DNA of 64,000 nucleotides, from assembly GCA_030998225.1 (NCBI GenBank), contig JAPYXD010000704.1, positions 11,842,001 through 11,906,000 of the forward strand, given 5' to 3'. Shown here piece after piece: positions 44,664-55,911 of this stretch; position 1 is the stretch's first letter, and the number at the start of each line of letters is the position of its first letter. The translations under genes and the position numbers were made by a program. Source of the DNA: Diplolepis rosae. Its lineage: Eukaryota; Arthropoda; Insecta; Hymenoptera; Diplolepididae. The notes under the pieces are model-generated. The model was not told where the DNA came from and ran no database searches. It saw nothing but the letters and a program-made list of their open reading frames with translations.

Positions 44664-45383
44664 TATATGTATATTGTATATGAATATATTTATATTTTTG
44701 ATAACACTGATCAAAAAAAAGAAATTTTTGGTTTACTGCAGGGCATACAACAACTTTTTCAGGCTAATTTGGGAACGCTCAATCCAAAAATGACCATCAT
44801 TTTGCTCAATCAGCTCGTATTTTTGGGATATCACAAAAAAACCATTTTTTTAAATATTTAGTACTCTTCCGTCAATTGTTATTCGATTACGTTAAAATTT
44901 TAAAACAATAAACAAGATAGATAAAGCTAAAAATTCAAAAAATTTTATTAAAATTGGACAAAAATTGTTTGTGTAACTGCGCTTTGAATTTTGATAATTG
45001 ACCAATTTTGTCTGAAATATCGAGTTTTGTTCGTTTAAGCATGATTTTTGAAGGAAATAACTTTATGAATGTATATAATTTGAGGCTTTTAAGTTCAATT
45101 AGGACCCATAGCTACATTACGAATGGTCTTTGGTTGAAGTATTTGATAAAAAAATATTCGAACTTAAATGTTTGCATATCGAAATAAACGATTTTTTTAG
45201 AATACCACTAAAACAAGAGCCGATTGAGCAAAAAAATGGGCATTTTTGAATTCAGTGTGCCCAAATAACCCTAAGAAAGTTATCCACTCTGCAGAAAAAT
45301 GGCCGTTCACCAGTGTAATCTAACTTGCAATCTTTGAATGCCCCAAAATATTCTAGGGGGTGAAATCAAGAAATTTAATTCTC
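44664..45383. other. AT-rich sequence, nothing recognised
   Basis: No ORF, repeat family or RNA gene is evident. Confidence 0.35.
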
Positions 45384-47797
45384 AGGTGCGAATTTTGGTC
45401 GGCTGCCAGAGTTGGACCATCGGTCCATGGTTGGCCCTACTCTGGCGACCAAGGTTTGGTGAGCATAGTTGGGCCAACTGTGGTAGTTTCGATTTTACCA
45501 ACTTTGGCAGCCAACACCGGCAACCAAAAATGTGCGCGATCGTCGGCTCAACTATGGCCCAGACTCGAACCGACAGTCGGGCCAACTTTGGCGAATTGAT
45601 TTAAATGACCGTGATAGTTCGATCGGCCTACCTCTGGGCCACGGTTGAACCAATCGTCGGCATATTAATAACTAGATTCCGTTGCCATTGCACGACCAAC
45701 TGTCGGCCCAACTATGGCCCAGACTCGAACCGACTGTCGGGCCAACCTTGGCGAATTACCTTGGATGACCGTGATAGTTCGGTCGGCCCACCTCTGGGCC
45801 ATGGTTTAACCAATCGTCGGCATATTATCAACTAGATTTTGCCCGTGCGGAAATTGCCTTATTTAAAAAAAAATCTTGACATTAAAATGTAAAAAGTTGT
45901 ATACTATGTAAATTATTACTAACGTACTGTAAGGATGTATAATTCTAAAGTATACAACTTTTTATTAGATAATGTTTTTGATAAAAATGTTTTTTCCAAG
46001 TTTCATACAAAAATACTGTGTTTTATAGAAATTCAATTCAGTCATTGAAAGTGTAAACATTTTAAACCCATAACTGATTAAAATACCTGAAAGAAAAAGA
46101 TTGCTCATTAACAGGGTACCATCTTATACGGCCTTTGCAGCAGTAGCTTATAAGCGAGATTTTTTTCAGAATATGGTAAGCGAGAATAGCCGAGAGGCTT
46201 TAGGCATTAGGAATGCGTTTAGTTATGTAGATAATATAGGTAGGTTAGAGGGTTCGAATCCAAAAGCAAATATGAAATTTTTAATCCAAGCGTGCGATTA
46301 CCCGTGCAGAAATTGCCTAATTTGTTTCCAAGTTCCGATCTGGGCCCGATCGGATTTTCCACATGTGGCCGCAGGAGGGCACATGGTGTGGCCCGGGTTG
46401 GAACCACATCGGATTATGATAGACAAGATTATTTTCGAATTTTGTGTTGTGGTCCTGATATTGTATAATGACTATATTGATATTAAAATGCCAAAAGCAA
46501 AAAGTACATGGCGAGTCCGGAAATATTTTTTTATTAACGGTAATTTAAAAAGAAAATTATAATTTTAAGTGTAGAACGTTATTGTGTTTCATTACTTTTT
46601 ATATCGTATATTCAATTTTCCAAAGTGAATTTTTTAGAAAGAAAATGATTAATAATGTAATATATTTTTAGATTCAGAAGAATCGAATAGTTCTACAGAC
46701 TACAAAAAGGGGTTTCAAAATTATACTGTTTTTATACTTTTAATTATACTGTTGCATCACTAATCTGAATTTATGAAATACATTTTTAAAAATACAAAAT
46801 TAGAAGGGGCCATATCTGGACCAGATCGGGCCCCCATTTTACAAGCCCAGATCTGGGCCCGATCGGGTAGGGCGTTTCATTACTGGTCTGGCGCTAGACA
46901 GATTACCCTATCGGGGCCACATTTTTCCCGATCGGGGCCCGATCGGCGCCCCACCAACATTTCTGCACGGGTACAAATAATGTATCAATAACGTACTAAA
47001 ATGTAATAAATCTTATGAATAAATATTAGTTTGCCTAGATACGTATTTTTCATTTGCAAGGCAGTATTGCCAAGCCAAAGGTTAGCAGTTAAGGTCAGTC
47101 TATTATTATTTTTCTGATTGGTTCGACCATTGGTTCCCAAGAGTGGCCCTACCATTGGTTACAAGCTTGGTCGGACGTTTCTTGCCAATGTAATACCAAC
47201 CTTTAAAAATCAAAGTCGGCCTTACATTTTTGCCCAAGGTTTGGCTGGCATCATCTTAATAGATGGCCCATCTATCCCGAGTCGAAAAATCAAAGGCCTC
47301 ATTTGAGCCTCTGCGACATAATTTTGAGGCTGAAGAGGTGTAAAAGAGGTTCTTGTTCGTATTTTTGAACCTCTTTTAAGCTTCCAGACTTGACTTACGT
47401 CCGTTTTAGGCTCAAGAGGTTCAAAGGAGGTCATACATTACGACGGGAAAAGTGCCTGTGAGGCTCTTCTCGATCGAAGAGGTTCCTGAGTATTAAAAGA
47501 GGTTGAAAAATAAAATACAGAAGCTAAAGAGGGTTAAATGATGACTTAACGATTATCAACAGGCTTTAAAGAGGTTGTGGAGGCTTAAAATGTTTCAAAT
47601 GAGCTTCAATATCACCAAGAGGCTCATATGAGGCCCTCGAAATTTCGACTCGGGATGGAACCAAATGTCGGGTCGACGTTGAGAAACTAAAGGCGGTTGA
47701 CTGTTATCATTTAGCTGGTTGGCCCGACCAGTGGCAAACAAAGTTGGACCGACCATCTACCAGTTGGCCCGACCGTGGGCCGACGGTCAATTCGCAC
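45384..47797. mobile_element. Large GGCCC/GGGCC-word palindromic region, probably nested elements
   Basis: GGTGCGAATTTTGGTCGG at 45384 is matched in reverse by CCGACGGTCAATTCGCACC at the right end (~47779-47797), suggesting one outer element. A 160-bp internal tandem duplication is marked by GGCCCAGACTCGAACCGA at 45556 and 45716. Another element (46299-46972) is nested inside. The right part (47250-47650) repeats GAGGCTC/AGAGGTT words. All ORFs here (e.g. 45338-45604, 46101-46562) follow repeat words and are not called genes. Confidence 0.5.
46299..46972. mobile_element. Family F MITE, 674 bp, GATCGGGCC-word interior
   Basis: TACCCGTGCAGAAATTGCC at the left, complement of TACCCGTGCAGAAATGTTGG at the right. 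Near each end are runs of GATCTGGGCCCGATCGG-type words; the middle is AT-rich. The TA at each end may be the target duplication. Confidence 0.7.
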
Positions 47798-47848
47798 CTG
47801 GTTTTGATCATTCCGGAGTGTCGACATGAATAATAAGTCAAAATTATA

Positions 47849-47985
47849 CTCTCTAAATCTGAATCAGTGAGATTTAGAGAGTGATATTAAAATTAGTGAC
47901 CCACTTCTGGCTAGGAAATTAGTGATTTTCACAGAAAATCAATGAAAAATTACTGATTGCTCAGCCAGAAGTGGGTTACTAATTT
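47849..47985. mobile_element. Minimal 33-bp family A hairpin plus adjacent palindrome
   Basis: Bases 47849-47881 consist only of the two family A ends (CTCTCTAAATCTGAATCAG then TGAGATTTAGAGAG) with TA before. Next, ATTAGTGACCCACTTCTGGC (about 47895) is complementary to GCCAGAAGTGGGTTACTAAT (about 47964-47985). The second palindrome resembles part of 10217-10332. Confidence 0.7.
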
Positions 47986-48083
47986 GTGACGTACTAAGTG
48001 TTAAATAATGTATTAGAGTTCAGTTAATTTCAAAAATTTAGAGTAATGTTTCAAAATATACGTCAAAAATTATTACACTTTTC

Positions 48084-49742
48084 TCAGCGATGTTCAATAG
48101 CTTCGATACCCTGTTTATACTTAAAACCGTCAAGCTTCTCGAAATAGCCATTAACTGCAGACTCCACCTCTTCATTGTTGGCAAATCTTTGACCACCGAG
48201 CCATTTTTTCGAGTTTAGAAAGAGAAAATAATCCGAGGGGGCTAAATCTGGCGAATAGGGTGCGTGAGGAAACAATTTGAACTTAAACTCATTGATTCTG
48301 GCCATCGGGATAACGGATATGTGAACTAGTGCAGTGTTTTAATGAAACAACACTTTCTTTTTCGCTAAATACGGCCGCTTTTTTTTATTTCATTACTCAA
48401 ACGCTGTAATAAGTTCACATAATACTCGCCATTGATTGGTTTTACTTTTTGAAAATAATGAATAAAAATTATCCAATGCACATACCAAGACTGATGCCAT
48501 GACCTTACCAGAAGATGGAATTGTCCTCGTCTTCTTTGGAGCCGATTTAGGGTGGCCACTGGACTGCGAAACCCGGAAATGACCGGGAATTTTCTGTGAC
48601 ATGGACAAACCGGGAAATGACGGGGAATTTTTTAAAATTTTCAATAAAATTGAGGGGCTTCGCCCCCCTGTTCGCTTCGCTTCGTTCGCGCGAACTCGCT
48701 CCACTCCCCGGCAGTTCCTGAACCTGACGGCGAAGGGGGGGGGGGTGTCTCGGTGAATTTGGATGGTTCCCCGGCAGCGCCATCTGTGATCGAATCGATG
48801 ATTTGCCGTCACGAAAACTTTTTTGTATTATGGAGAGAAACGATTATAATTTGTTTTAAATGTGTTACATAAAATGATTTACTAATATATTATATTATGC
48901 ATTTCGAAATTCCCGCCTTATTTGTGCAAAGCAAGCAAGCAACTTGAGTGTGAAGCAGCCTTAGGCTGCTGTCTACAGCGCCCATTGGAGCAGGAGATTT
49001 TTTCCTTGTTGACTGTGACAGCAACTTTAACAACTGTCCATTTCATATGATTTGGTGATTTCGGTATACCAGGAGAAATTTCATTTCAGAATATAAAATA
49101 AAAAAGTTTTTAAAACTTCAAAAACCAATTGCATTAACTATTATTCATTGGAAACTATTTTTTTAAAGACCCGGAAAAAGTTTTCGATGACCGGAAAATG
49201 ACCAGGAATTATTTTCGTCGATGAAAACGGTCACCTGTGATTCTCCCCTTTCAGTCCATTGTTTTGACTGTTCCTTAGTCTCCGGTTGAAGTGATGAATC
49301 CATGTTTCACCTATGGTTATAGATCGACGCAAAAAATCGGCTTTATTGCTGTGAAACATCGCCAAACACTCGGTTGAAACATCCTCACGATGCTGTTTTT
49401 GTTCCATTGTGAGCAAACACGGTACCCATCTTGCGTACAGCTTTCTCATGTCCAACTTTTCAGTCAATATACGATGTACAGGGCTTTTTGAAATACCTAC
49501 CATGTCTGCTAGCCCGCGCACTTTTAGTCGACAGTCATCCCATACCATTTTGTGGATTTTCTTCACCATTTGTGTCATGGTCACTTCATTTGGTCGACCA
49601 CTGCGATGTTCGTCTTGGCAGCTCGTACGACCTCGTTTGAACTCTGCCACCCAATATTTTATTGTTTTAAACGAAGAAGCAGACTACCCCAGAGTAGAAT
49701 CTAGCTCGACTTTGATATTGGTTAGACTGAGACTTTTCAAAT
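48084..49742 (-). pseudogene. Dead mariner transposase, split by another transposon
   Basis: Pieces in order on the minus strand: LTNIKVELD and TIKYWVAEFKRGRTSC (49742-49630), a long frame with RSGRPNEVTMTQMVKKIHKM and GISKSPVHRILTEKL (49650-49231), then after an insert SAPKKTRTIPSSGKVMAS and INGEYYVNLLQRLSNEIKK in different frames (48555-48365), and HAPYSPDLAPSDYFLF (48305-48084). This is Tc1/mariner, DD34D type. It is broken many times: an in-frame TAG near the start, frameshifts, the first catalytic Asp changed to Gly (TIGETWIHHF), and the second in a codon now followed by stop (VLFH, TAA, N). Only the third Asp (PDLAPSD) remains. The N-terminus is cut by the block at 49745. No terminal repeats were found. 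Confidence 0.9.
48549..49237. mobile_element. Transposon inserted in the mariner (GGTGGCC/GGTCACC ends)
   Basis: The left end AGGGTGGCCACTGG and right end CGGTCACCTGT match the smaller element at 54899-55290 over most of that element's length, in opposite orientation. Removing it with one copy of GATT rejoins the mariner frame as GESAPKK. It contains a GC-rich segment (GCGAACTCGCTCCACTCCC, a G13-like run near 48737) missing from the shorter copy. CAGGGTGGCC-type ends suggest hAT, but the duplication looks shorter than 8 bp. Confidence 0.75.
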
Positions 49743-49744
49743 GA

Positions 49745-50640
49745 ATAGTATATTACGTGCCTAGGCGCATAATGAGGGTTAATACGCGACGAGCGATAGT
49801 GCTCGCAGAAGATCGAAGCCAAGACGAAGCCGAGGCGCGATCAGTTCTGCGAGCATTTTAAGCGAGTTTCGTAATTCCCCGAATTGTGTGCATTGGCACA
49901 TATTCTATTTTATATGCCACCAGCACGCAAACTCGTTTTTTCGCTACAGTTAACAGTAGCGCAATGTAATACATTGCGCTACAAAGGAATGAAATGTAAA
50001 AATTGAACTGCGCATGCGTCCATAGCCATGAAACGAAGCTCAATCCTTCTTCTTATTCTTCTTCTTCTTCGTACAGCGTTATCATCTTACTGGCAAAGCC
50101 TTATACATTTGAACTGCGCATGCGTCTACTAAAATCCATTACTACTACACAAGATCGATAAAATCGAAATGTCCGGGACTAGTCGTGACATATCAAGTGT
50201 AATGACTAGCGCCACAAACAACTACAATACTAGATTAGATTCAAATGTACGCATAAAAACTCGTATACGTACCGGAGTCACATAAAATAGAATACGTGCC
50301 AATGCACACAATTTGGGAAATTACGAAACTCGCGACAATGCTCGCAGGACTGACTATTATGTGACTTCGGTGCATTTAAGAATTTTTATGCGTACAGTCG
50401 AATCCAATCTGAAAAGGTAGAAATTGCCGTGATTATCGCCCATCTCACTTGACATTTCGCGAATACTTCCGGCCATTTTTATTTTCTCGATCTTGTGTAG
50501 TAGTATCGGATTTTAATAGACGCATGCGCAGTTCAATTTTTACATTATGCTCCTCTGTATCGTAATATACAACATTGCGCTACTCTCAACTGTAGCGTAA
50601 AACGCGTTTATGCGCCGGAGGCACATAAAGTATTGTCTCA
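49745..50640. mobile_element. ~0.9-kb palindromic element with CATGCGCAGTTCAA arms
   Basis: AATAGTATATTACGTGCC at the left; the arms contain GCGCAATGTAATACATTGCGC, TTGAACTGCGCATGCGTC and their complements (~50510-50600). Further nested inversions join CTACTACACAAGATCGA (~50140) with its complement (~50495). A (TTC)n run is at ~50044-50070. No transposase. Confidence 0.65.
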
Positions 50641-51099
50641 CATAACGATGATCAATTTTTTCCATGTTTACAAATTCACTGAGAGCGTTCACTATTGATA
50701 GCCGTCAAACAAATACTAAACAACGTAACGTCTTCAAACTTCTAACTTACGCTTTATAAGGTTGGTACATTCGACCATAGTAACTTTTTTCAAACAACAA
50801 CCAACATCTATACGGCAGGTCAGGTACTTCTGGAACTACCCTCGTATTATATAACATTATAGTGTTCCATAGTTATTGGACCAGATTATTCGATTTTATA
50901 ATTTTAGTTTAAATGGAACAAAAATCTACTCCATGTAACCAAAACATTCTGTTAAATAAACCAAAATCTTTGGTTTAGTCAAGCAAAATTTGTTTAAATC
51001 AGTAAAAAATTGACTCAACCGTATAAATAAATTCTGGTTGAATTAAGAAATATTTTTCCAAGTGAATGTTACGTTACGTTCTGTAGTTGTGATGTAAAA

Positions 51100-51390
51100 G
51101 TTATGTATCCGTATTTCGTTTGAGTTAGTGGGGCTGATAGTTCCCGCCCAACCACACTAAATTTCTGTTCGCGTCCTCTAGTTAATCTATAACAATGATT
51201 TTTCAGCGAAATCGGTAGAGGGTTAGCGATAAATGAATGAATCGACCTGCGTAGCGACTAAGGATATGAATCGGTGCACGTGTGTGCGTGTGCATCGGCG
51301 TGGATGTGACGCGTGTGAGCGACGCAGTTCTCACGCGACGCCACGCGACGTCTCTACCCCTTGGCACGTGCCGGCTGATATACCCACGGA
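51100..51390. promoter_or_regulatory. CpG-rich island with E-boxes (candidate regulatory)
   Basis: Unique GC-rich DNA containing TGGCACGTGCC (51362-51372), close to the preferred HES/Hey site, and another CACGTG near 51278. It also has several CACGCG boxes and TTCTCACG (CSL-like) near 51330. No coding frame. Which gene it would serve is unknown. Confidence 0.3.
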
Positions 51391-51993
51391 AAACTCATAA
51401 TTGTCATAACAGCTAAAATTTTAGTCCATGTGTATATGTGTGTGTGCGACTGCGCATATATAAATTCTCAAGAACTCAATTTTAGTAACTAATTGTGTTC
51501 TCATAAAACTCATATGTTCCGACCAATCAAATCAAAGTTTTAAACATTTTTAATCAGAAGTATAATTTCAATATAACTAATTACACAGTTCGATAAAATT
51601 ATGGACTTATTTTTTTCCACCTGAATGAAACATATCATTTCCTTTACAATTTCGGTAACATGACAGTATACCGAATAAATATCCTGACGATAAAAACGTT
51701 CCGCAAATTTGTTCACCGTTCTTAGCCATAATAATTCAAGGTCAGTGAATGGTCAGTGAACGGTCAGAGAACGGCCAGAGTATTCTCTGACCGTTCATTT
51801 AACCGGGTTCGCTAGGGATATCTCGAAATCATGACGTACTAAAGCAATTCTGCAGCCAGATTTAGATTCAGCCTTCAAAATTGTAAAGGAAATTATATGT
51901 CTGACTCAAGTAGTAAATCTTATTAAAACGTATTATTTATATATCAGGTAAAAATTAATCAAAAAGTCGAAAAAGAAACGATATTATTTACAA

Positions 51994-52034
51994 CATTGTT
52001 AAAATATATTTATCGCAAATATATTTTAACAATG
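51994..52034. repeat. Perfect 18-bp inverted repeat, 5-nt loop
   Basis: CATTGTTAAAATATATTT (51994-52011), loop ATCGC, then the exact complement (52017-52034). Too short for a typical microRNA precursor; possibly a transposon relic. Confidence 0.7.
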
Positions 52035-52987
52035 CTCTGCCAGCTCGTGATCCATTTCTTATAGAAACTTATAATTGATCAATTATCCTCTTAGGATGCT
52101 GGGAAATGAATAAAAGGCCTTGTTAAATATTTTTTATTCAGCAAATACCCTTCAATGCGGATTATAGAGGAGCATCATCTTACTGTTTTTTAATTTACTG
52201 CATGTCTACTAAGGCAAGTAATTTCATCTGTATGCCACGTGGCACTTATTGATACTGTTGGTTACAATAGTGATTTTAATTCCATAGAGGAAGTACACAT
52301 TCAAGATAAAGCCTTCCCCTCACCTTTCATTTTTTACGAACATCTATTGTCTTTTTATTTATACATCTTTTTCGACAAAAATTTGTTCATTTATTTATTT
52401 ATCAACTGTCTCACTAACACATTAACTAACACTCATAATTTTATTCAGATAGATCCTTTTTCAAACTTTTGCATACGGAGATTAGGAGTTCGAGAAACTT
52501 TATCCAACTTTTGAGCAAAATTAGGACACATAGACAAGTTGGAGATTATTTAAGGGGTTATACTACCCAGCAATTTTCTTTCATTTTTTTTATTGGCTTA
52601 AATGATACATAAATTATTCAAGAATGATATTCAAAAACTATTTTGTGGAAAAAAATTTGGTAAAGAATTTTTTAGCTTATTTTCCGAGACGCCTTTGAGC
52701 GCTCCAAAGCATTTAAAAAGGCCGCTCAGCTGCGCGCGGCATTTTAAGTGTATTACAGCTCTGTTGGTAGTTTTTACCGATACAAATCAGTTATACTTCT
52801 TCGAAATATATACGAAAGTCTAAATGCCGTCGTTTGGTCTATTGCGCCGAAAGCGATATCCAGCGGTAAAAGCCTGGTTGATATTGCAACTGACATTGCT
52901 ATAGACCTTTTCATTTAAGAGCGGAAGCTTAGACGACCCCATGATACTGCGCGCGCATTTAAATGTTTAGAGCTCATTTTAGGAAAA

Positions 52988-53155
52988 ATGTACACGATAA
53001 TACAAGACTTTTCAATAAAACTAACTGAAAAAGATGTTCTTGGTGCAGAATTGTTGTACAAAAAGGTGGAGAAGAATACCATTTGTCAATTAAAAAGATG
53101 GTTAAAATGTAGAAAACAGTCTATGAAAGGAAAAAAGCAACAACTTGTTGACCGG
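52988..53155 (+). pseudogene. SAP-like exon fragment of the inserted transposon
   Basis: The ATG at 52988 opens 56 codons. The end reads TICQLKRWLKCRKQSMKGKK then QQLVDR, the helix-turn-helix pattern of SAP DNA-binding domains. It is followed by a donor GACCG|GTATGT at 53156; reading through gives a stop at 53165. The continuing exons are missing from this copy. Confidence 0.5.
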
Positions 53156-53556
53156 TATGTAGTATGAAGGTTATATTTACATTAGTGATATTGAAAAATG
53201 CATAGAAAAATTGTACTTTTATATAAAACTGTTTATGTGATTTGAAAAAAAGTAAAGTAAAAAATTAATTTTTTTTCAAATTTGAAAGTATAAAAATTTG
53301 TCGATTATATTTTATAAGTAGTAAGTATCTGATGTATAAAATAAAAGTTCAAATTTATGAAAACAAACATTACGTTTTCAAGTAATAACTATAAAAAAAC
53401 AGATTTATAAATACAAATAACATACTTATTATAAAAAGTGGAATTTTGTTTTAAAACCTAAAATACTTTGTAAAATATATCTTGCGTTTATATGACATTT
53501 AAAATTCTTTCTTTCTACCACAATATAATTCATTTTTAATTTCTACCTTAAAATTT

Positions 53557-53937
53557 TGTGCTTGGCTCTTGCTTATCACCGGGTCAGGAAACTTCTCAGT
53601 TGGGCCACTTTCTCCAACAAAATGCAGAGAGCAAATATAAGTATCTTTCTTTACATTTCTTTATACTACAGAAGTACTCGTCCTTACGCGCACATAACCT
53701 CACCCATGTATTACATTTTTTGCACCCCGCACAATTTTTAATATGTTTTTTCAACGAATCGTCTGGAATTTTACCTTTTTAAAATTCCAAACAGGGTTTT
53801 GAAAGTGAAATAAAATAATAAGTACATTCTAAGTACGACTTGTATCGGCTGTCACTTCTACAATTTCCAAAACAGCACTTTTTATCTGTACCAAATTTTT
53901 TCCTTTTCAAAATATTTTCTCCAGGTATATCAGACAT
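53557..53937 (-). pseudogene. Broken THAP-domain coding fragment
   Basis: From an ATG at 53937 (minus strand), MSDIPGENILKRKKFGTDKK leads to CCFGNC, the first Cys pair of a C2CH THAP finger. Later pieces in shifted frames read CNTWVRLCARKDEYF and then TYICSLHFVGESGPTEKFPD, containing the conserved CSxHF of THAP domains. An in-frame TAA and at least one frameshift break it. THAP domains bind DNA in P-element and Kolobok-type transposases. Confidence 0.75.
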
Positions 53938-54898
53938 TTTTTTGTGCAAAGTTTTTCAACTCAAAATCTTTCGAAATTTTTTTTTTCCGTAAATATTTAC
54001 CTTGCCCATATACTTTCTCGGTAAAAATAGCTCGAAACTCCCGGAAGTACTATGGATATTTCGCGCTTGCGCAGTATCGTTTTCTTAAATGAAAAGGTCT
54101 ATTACATACAATGACGGTTTTCGAGGACTGTTAGATGACATGAGCACATTTCAACTGAAGATCAATTCAGAATCATACAATTTTTCCACGGAAGTCGATC
54201 AACGTCGAATTAGAGTCGCAAACCGCTCAACATCGAAACATCGAAAAAGCGCTCGGAGAGACCTTACGTCGCTTAGAAAAGAAGCAGAAGAGCAAAACTC
54301 ATGCTTGGCAGAGTAAAGGTAAAAAAATTAGCAAGTAGATATTTTGAATATTTCATATAGTAAATGCGTTATGAAACTTTAAACGGATTTTTCTCAAAAC
54401 AATGTTTTTCAAATTGGCGTACATCTTAACTCGCTCAATTTTTCTCGGATTCACTTGAAATTTTATCTGTAACTTCTTAGATAGATTATATATAGGGAAG
54501 TACACACGATTTTTAGGTTTGATAAATAATTACATTTTTTATAAACAATTTAAAGTCGATTTTTAGCTAAACCCTGAAAAAAAATTTCAAACTAACGCCA
54601 ATTTGCGAATTTAAAAAAAAAATTATAATTGTGGGTACTTTCCTAGAAAAACTAATGTACATTAACGACAATTTTTTTGTTGCTCTATAGGTGGTGTTCA
54701 GAGACTGCTATGTTTTACGCCGATTTTCTCCTCGGAAAAAACACATGTTCAAGTTGCAAAATACTACGACGTCATTTTGTATCGTAAATTAAAATAAATA
54801 TTTTTTTGTATACCTTAATACATGTATAAAAAAGTCTCAAAATTCCATTTTAATCTAATGACTAGTCTTCGAGACAAAAATTCCCAAAAAAAGATTCA

Positions 54899-55290
54899 GA
54901 CGGTGACCGTTTTCATCGACAAAAATAATTCCCGGTCATCGAAATTTTTTTCCCGGTCATTAAAAAAATAGTTGTCAATGAATAGCAGTTAATGCAATGG
55001 GTTTCTAGAGTTTTGAAATATTTTTTATTCAATATTCTGAAATGAAATTTCTCCTGGTATACCGAAATCACGAAATCATACGAAATGGACAATTGTTAGA
55101 GTAATTGTTAAGTAATTGTTAAAATAAGGCGGGAATTTCGAAATGCATAATATAATATATAAGTAAATCATTTTATGTAATACATTTAAAACAAATTAAA
55201 ATCGTTTTTTATTAAACATTTTTTAAAATTCCCGGTCAACAAAAAAATCCCTGGTCATTTCCCGGTTTCCCCGGTCCAGCGGCCACCCTG
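54899..55290. mobile_element. Short relative of the transposon inside the mariner
   Basis: 392 bp from GACGGTGACCGTTTTC to GGCCACCCTG, flanked by GATTCA (54893-54898, 55291-55296). It matches 48549-49237 in reverse, lacking that copy's GC-rich middle. Both ends contain several CCCGGTCATTTCCCGG-like words. Confidence 0.75.
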
Positions 55291-55329
55291 GATTCATTTT
55301 TCAGTGTGCCTAGGTAGTATAACCCCTCG

Positions 55330-55911
55330 ATATATTATTGTAATAATTTGTGACGGACGTTTCGAAACTCTACTCTACATTTCTAAAATTTACAGAACTG
55401 TGACGCATTTTTTAACTTTTTTAAAAATAGTGCAAATTTATCATTTTTCAGTCAAAATTGACTGATATATCGATCAGTTTTAATTGGATCTTTGTATTCA
55501 TCTTTTATGGAATTTGAGTAATTAAAAGTAAAATTAAAATTATCTATCTAACTTTGACCCACACTCGGAGTCAAATAGGCGTTTCTTTGCAGCCGAAAAA
55601 AACGTTACTTAACAAAATTTGGTTAAATCAGCTTAAATATTTATTTTATTTTAACAAATCGTAGTCAAATAAACCATATTTTGTTTGCATGAAGTTCATT
55701 TTGTAATTGGAAGTCATTGTAATTAATGTGTACATTCATTTTTAGTTTCTTTTCCGATGGAAAAAGGGAGTTAGGAAAAATTCCAAAAATAAAAAACATA
55801 AAAACGCGGTTTACATAAAGATTACACAAAATTTACATAATGTTTACATAAAATTTACACGAAATTAATATAAAATTTACGTAAAGTGTATGTAATAGGT
55901 TTATGTTATAC
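55330..55911. other. AT-rich sequence with repeat fragments
   Basis: A piece of the TTGGTT word repeat lies near 55600-55720. TTTACATAAA words repeat just before the palindrome at 55912. No genes. Confidence 0.35.

Larger units (their letters stand above)
50640..52552. other. Unique stretch with a CpG-rich island and small hairpins
   Basis: Apart from the island at 51100-51390, I see AT-rich sequence. It includes direct and inverted GGTCAGTGAA/TTCTCTGACC words at 51740-51800 and an 18-bp-arm hairpin at 51994-52034. A + frame at 52239-52514 has no recognisable domain. Confidence 0.4.
52903..54100. mobile_element. 1.2-kb transposon remnant with THAP and SAP-like fragments
   Basis: Perfect 18-bp inverted ends AGACCTTTTCATTTAAGA (52903-52920 and the complement at 54083-54100). 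Two gene fragments point inward from opposite ends: a SAP-like exon on + near the left and a THAP zinc-finger fragment on minus near the right. The middle is AT-rich and non-coding, as expected for an internally deleted copy of a two-gene element. The insertion junction allows a 2-3 bp (AT/TAT) duplication. Confidence 0.75.
52811..54316 (+). pseudogene. Transposon-type ORF of the outer element, split by insertion
   Basis: The left part (52811-52900) reads YESLNAVVWSIAPKAISSGK then SLVDIATDIA. The right part (54101-54316) reads ITYNDGFRGLLDDMSTFQLK and continues with an Arg/Lys-rich stretch RRDLTSLRKEAEEQ to a stop. The two join in frame when the 52903-54100 element is removed. The (W)xIAPK...IA...FNDG pattern resembles proteins encoded by DNA transposons in insect genomes; this is from general recognition, not a search. 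No start codon or upstream exon was identified. Confidence 0.5.
52553..55327 (+). mobile_element. Outer DNA transposon with AGGGGTTATACTACC ends
   Basis: AGGGGTTATACTACC (52553-52567) is exactly complementary to 55313-55327. Inside is a broken + strand coding region (52811-52902 and 54101-54316), divided by another transposon, and a third transposon lies near the right end (54899-55290). No clear target duplication was found. The superfamily is not identified from the ends alone. Confidence 0.7.

Noticed and set aside
44451..44861. 136-codon + ORF
   Set aside because: It runs through a 201-bp hAT-type MITE into unrelated AT-rich sequence.
46101..46562. 153-codon + ORF
   Set aside because: It runs through the end of a palindromic family F element and ordinary AT-rich DNA; no domain.
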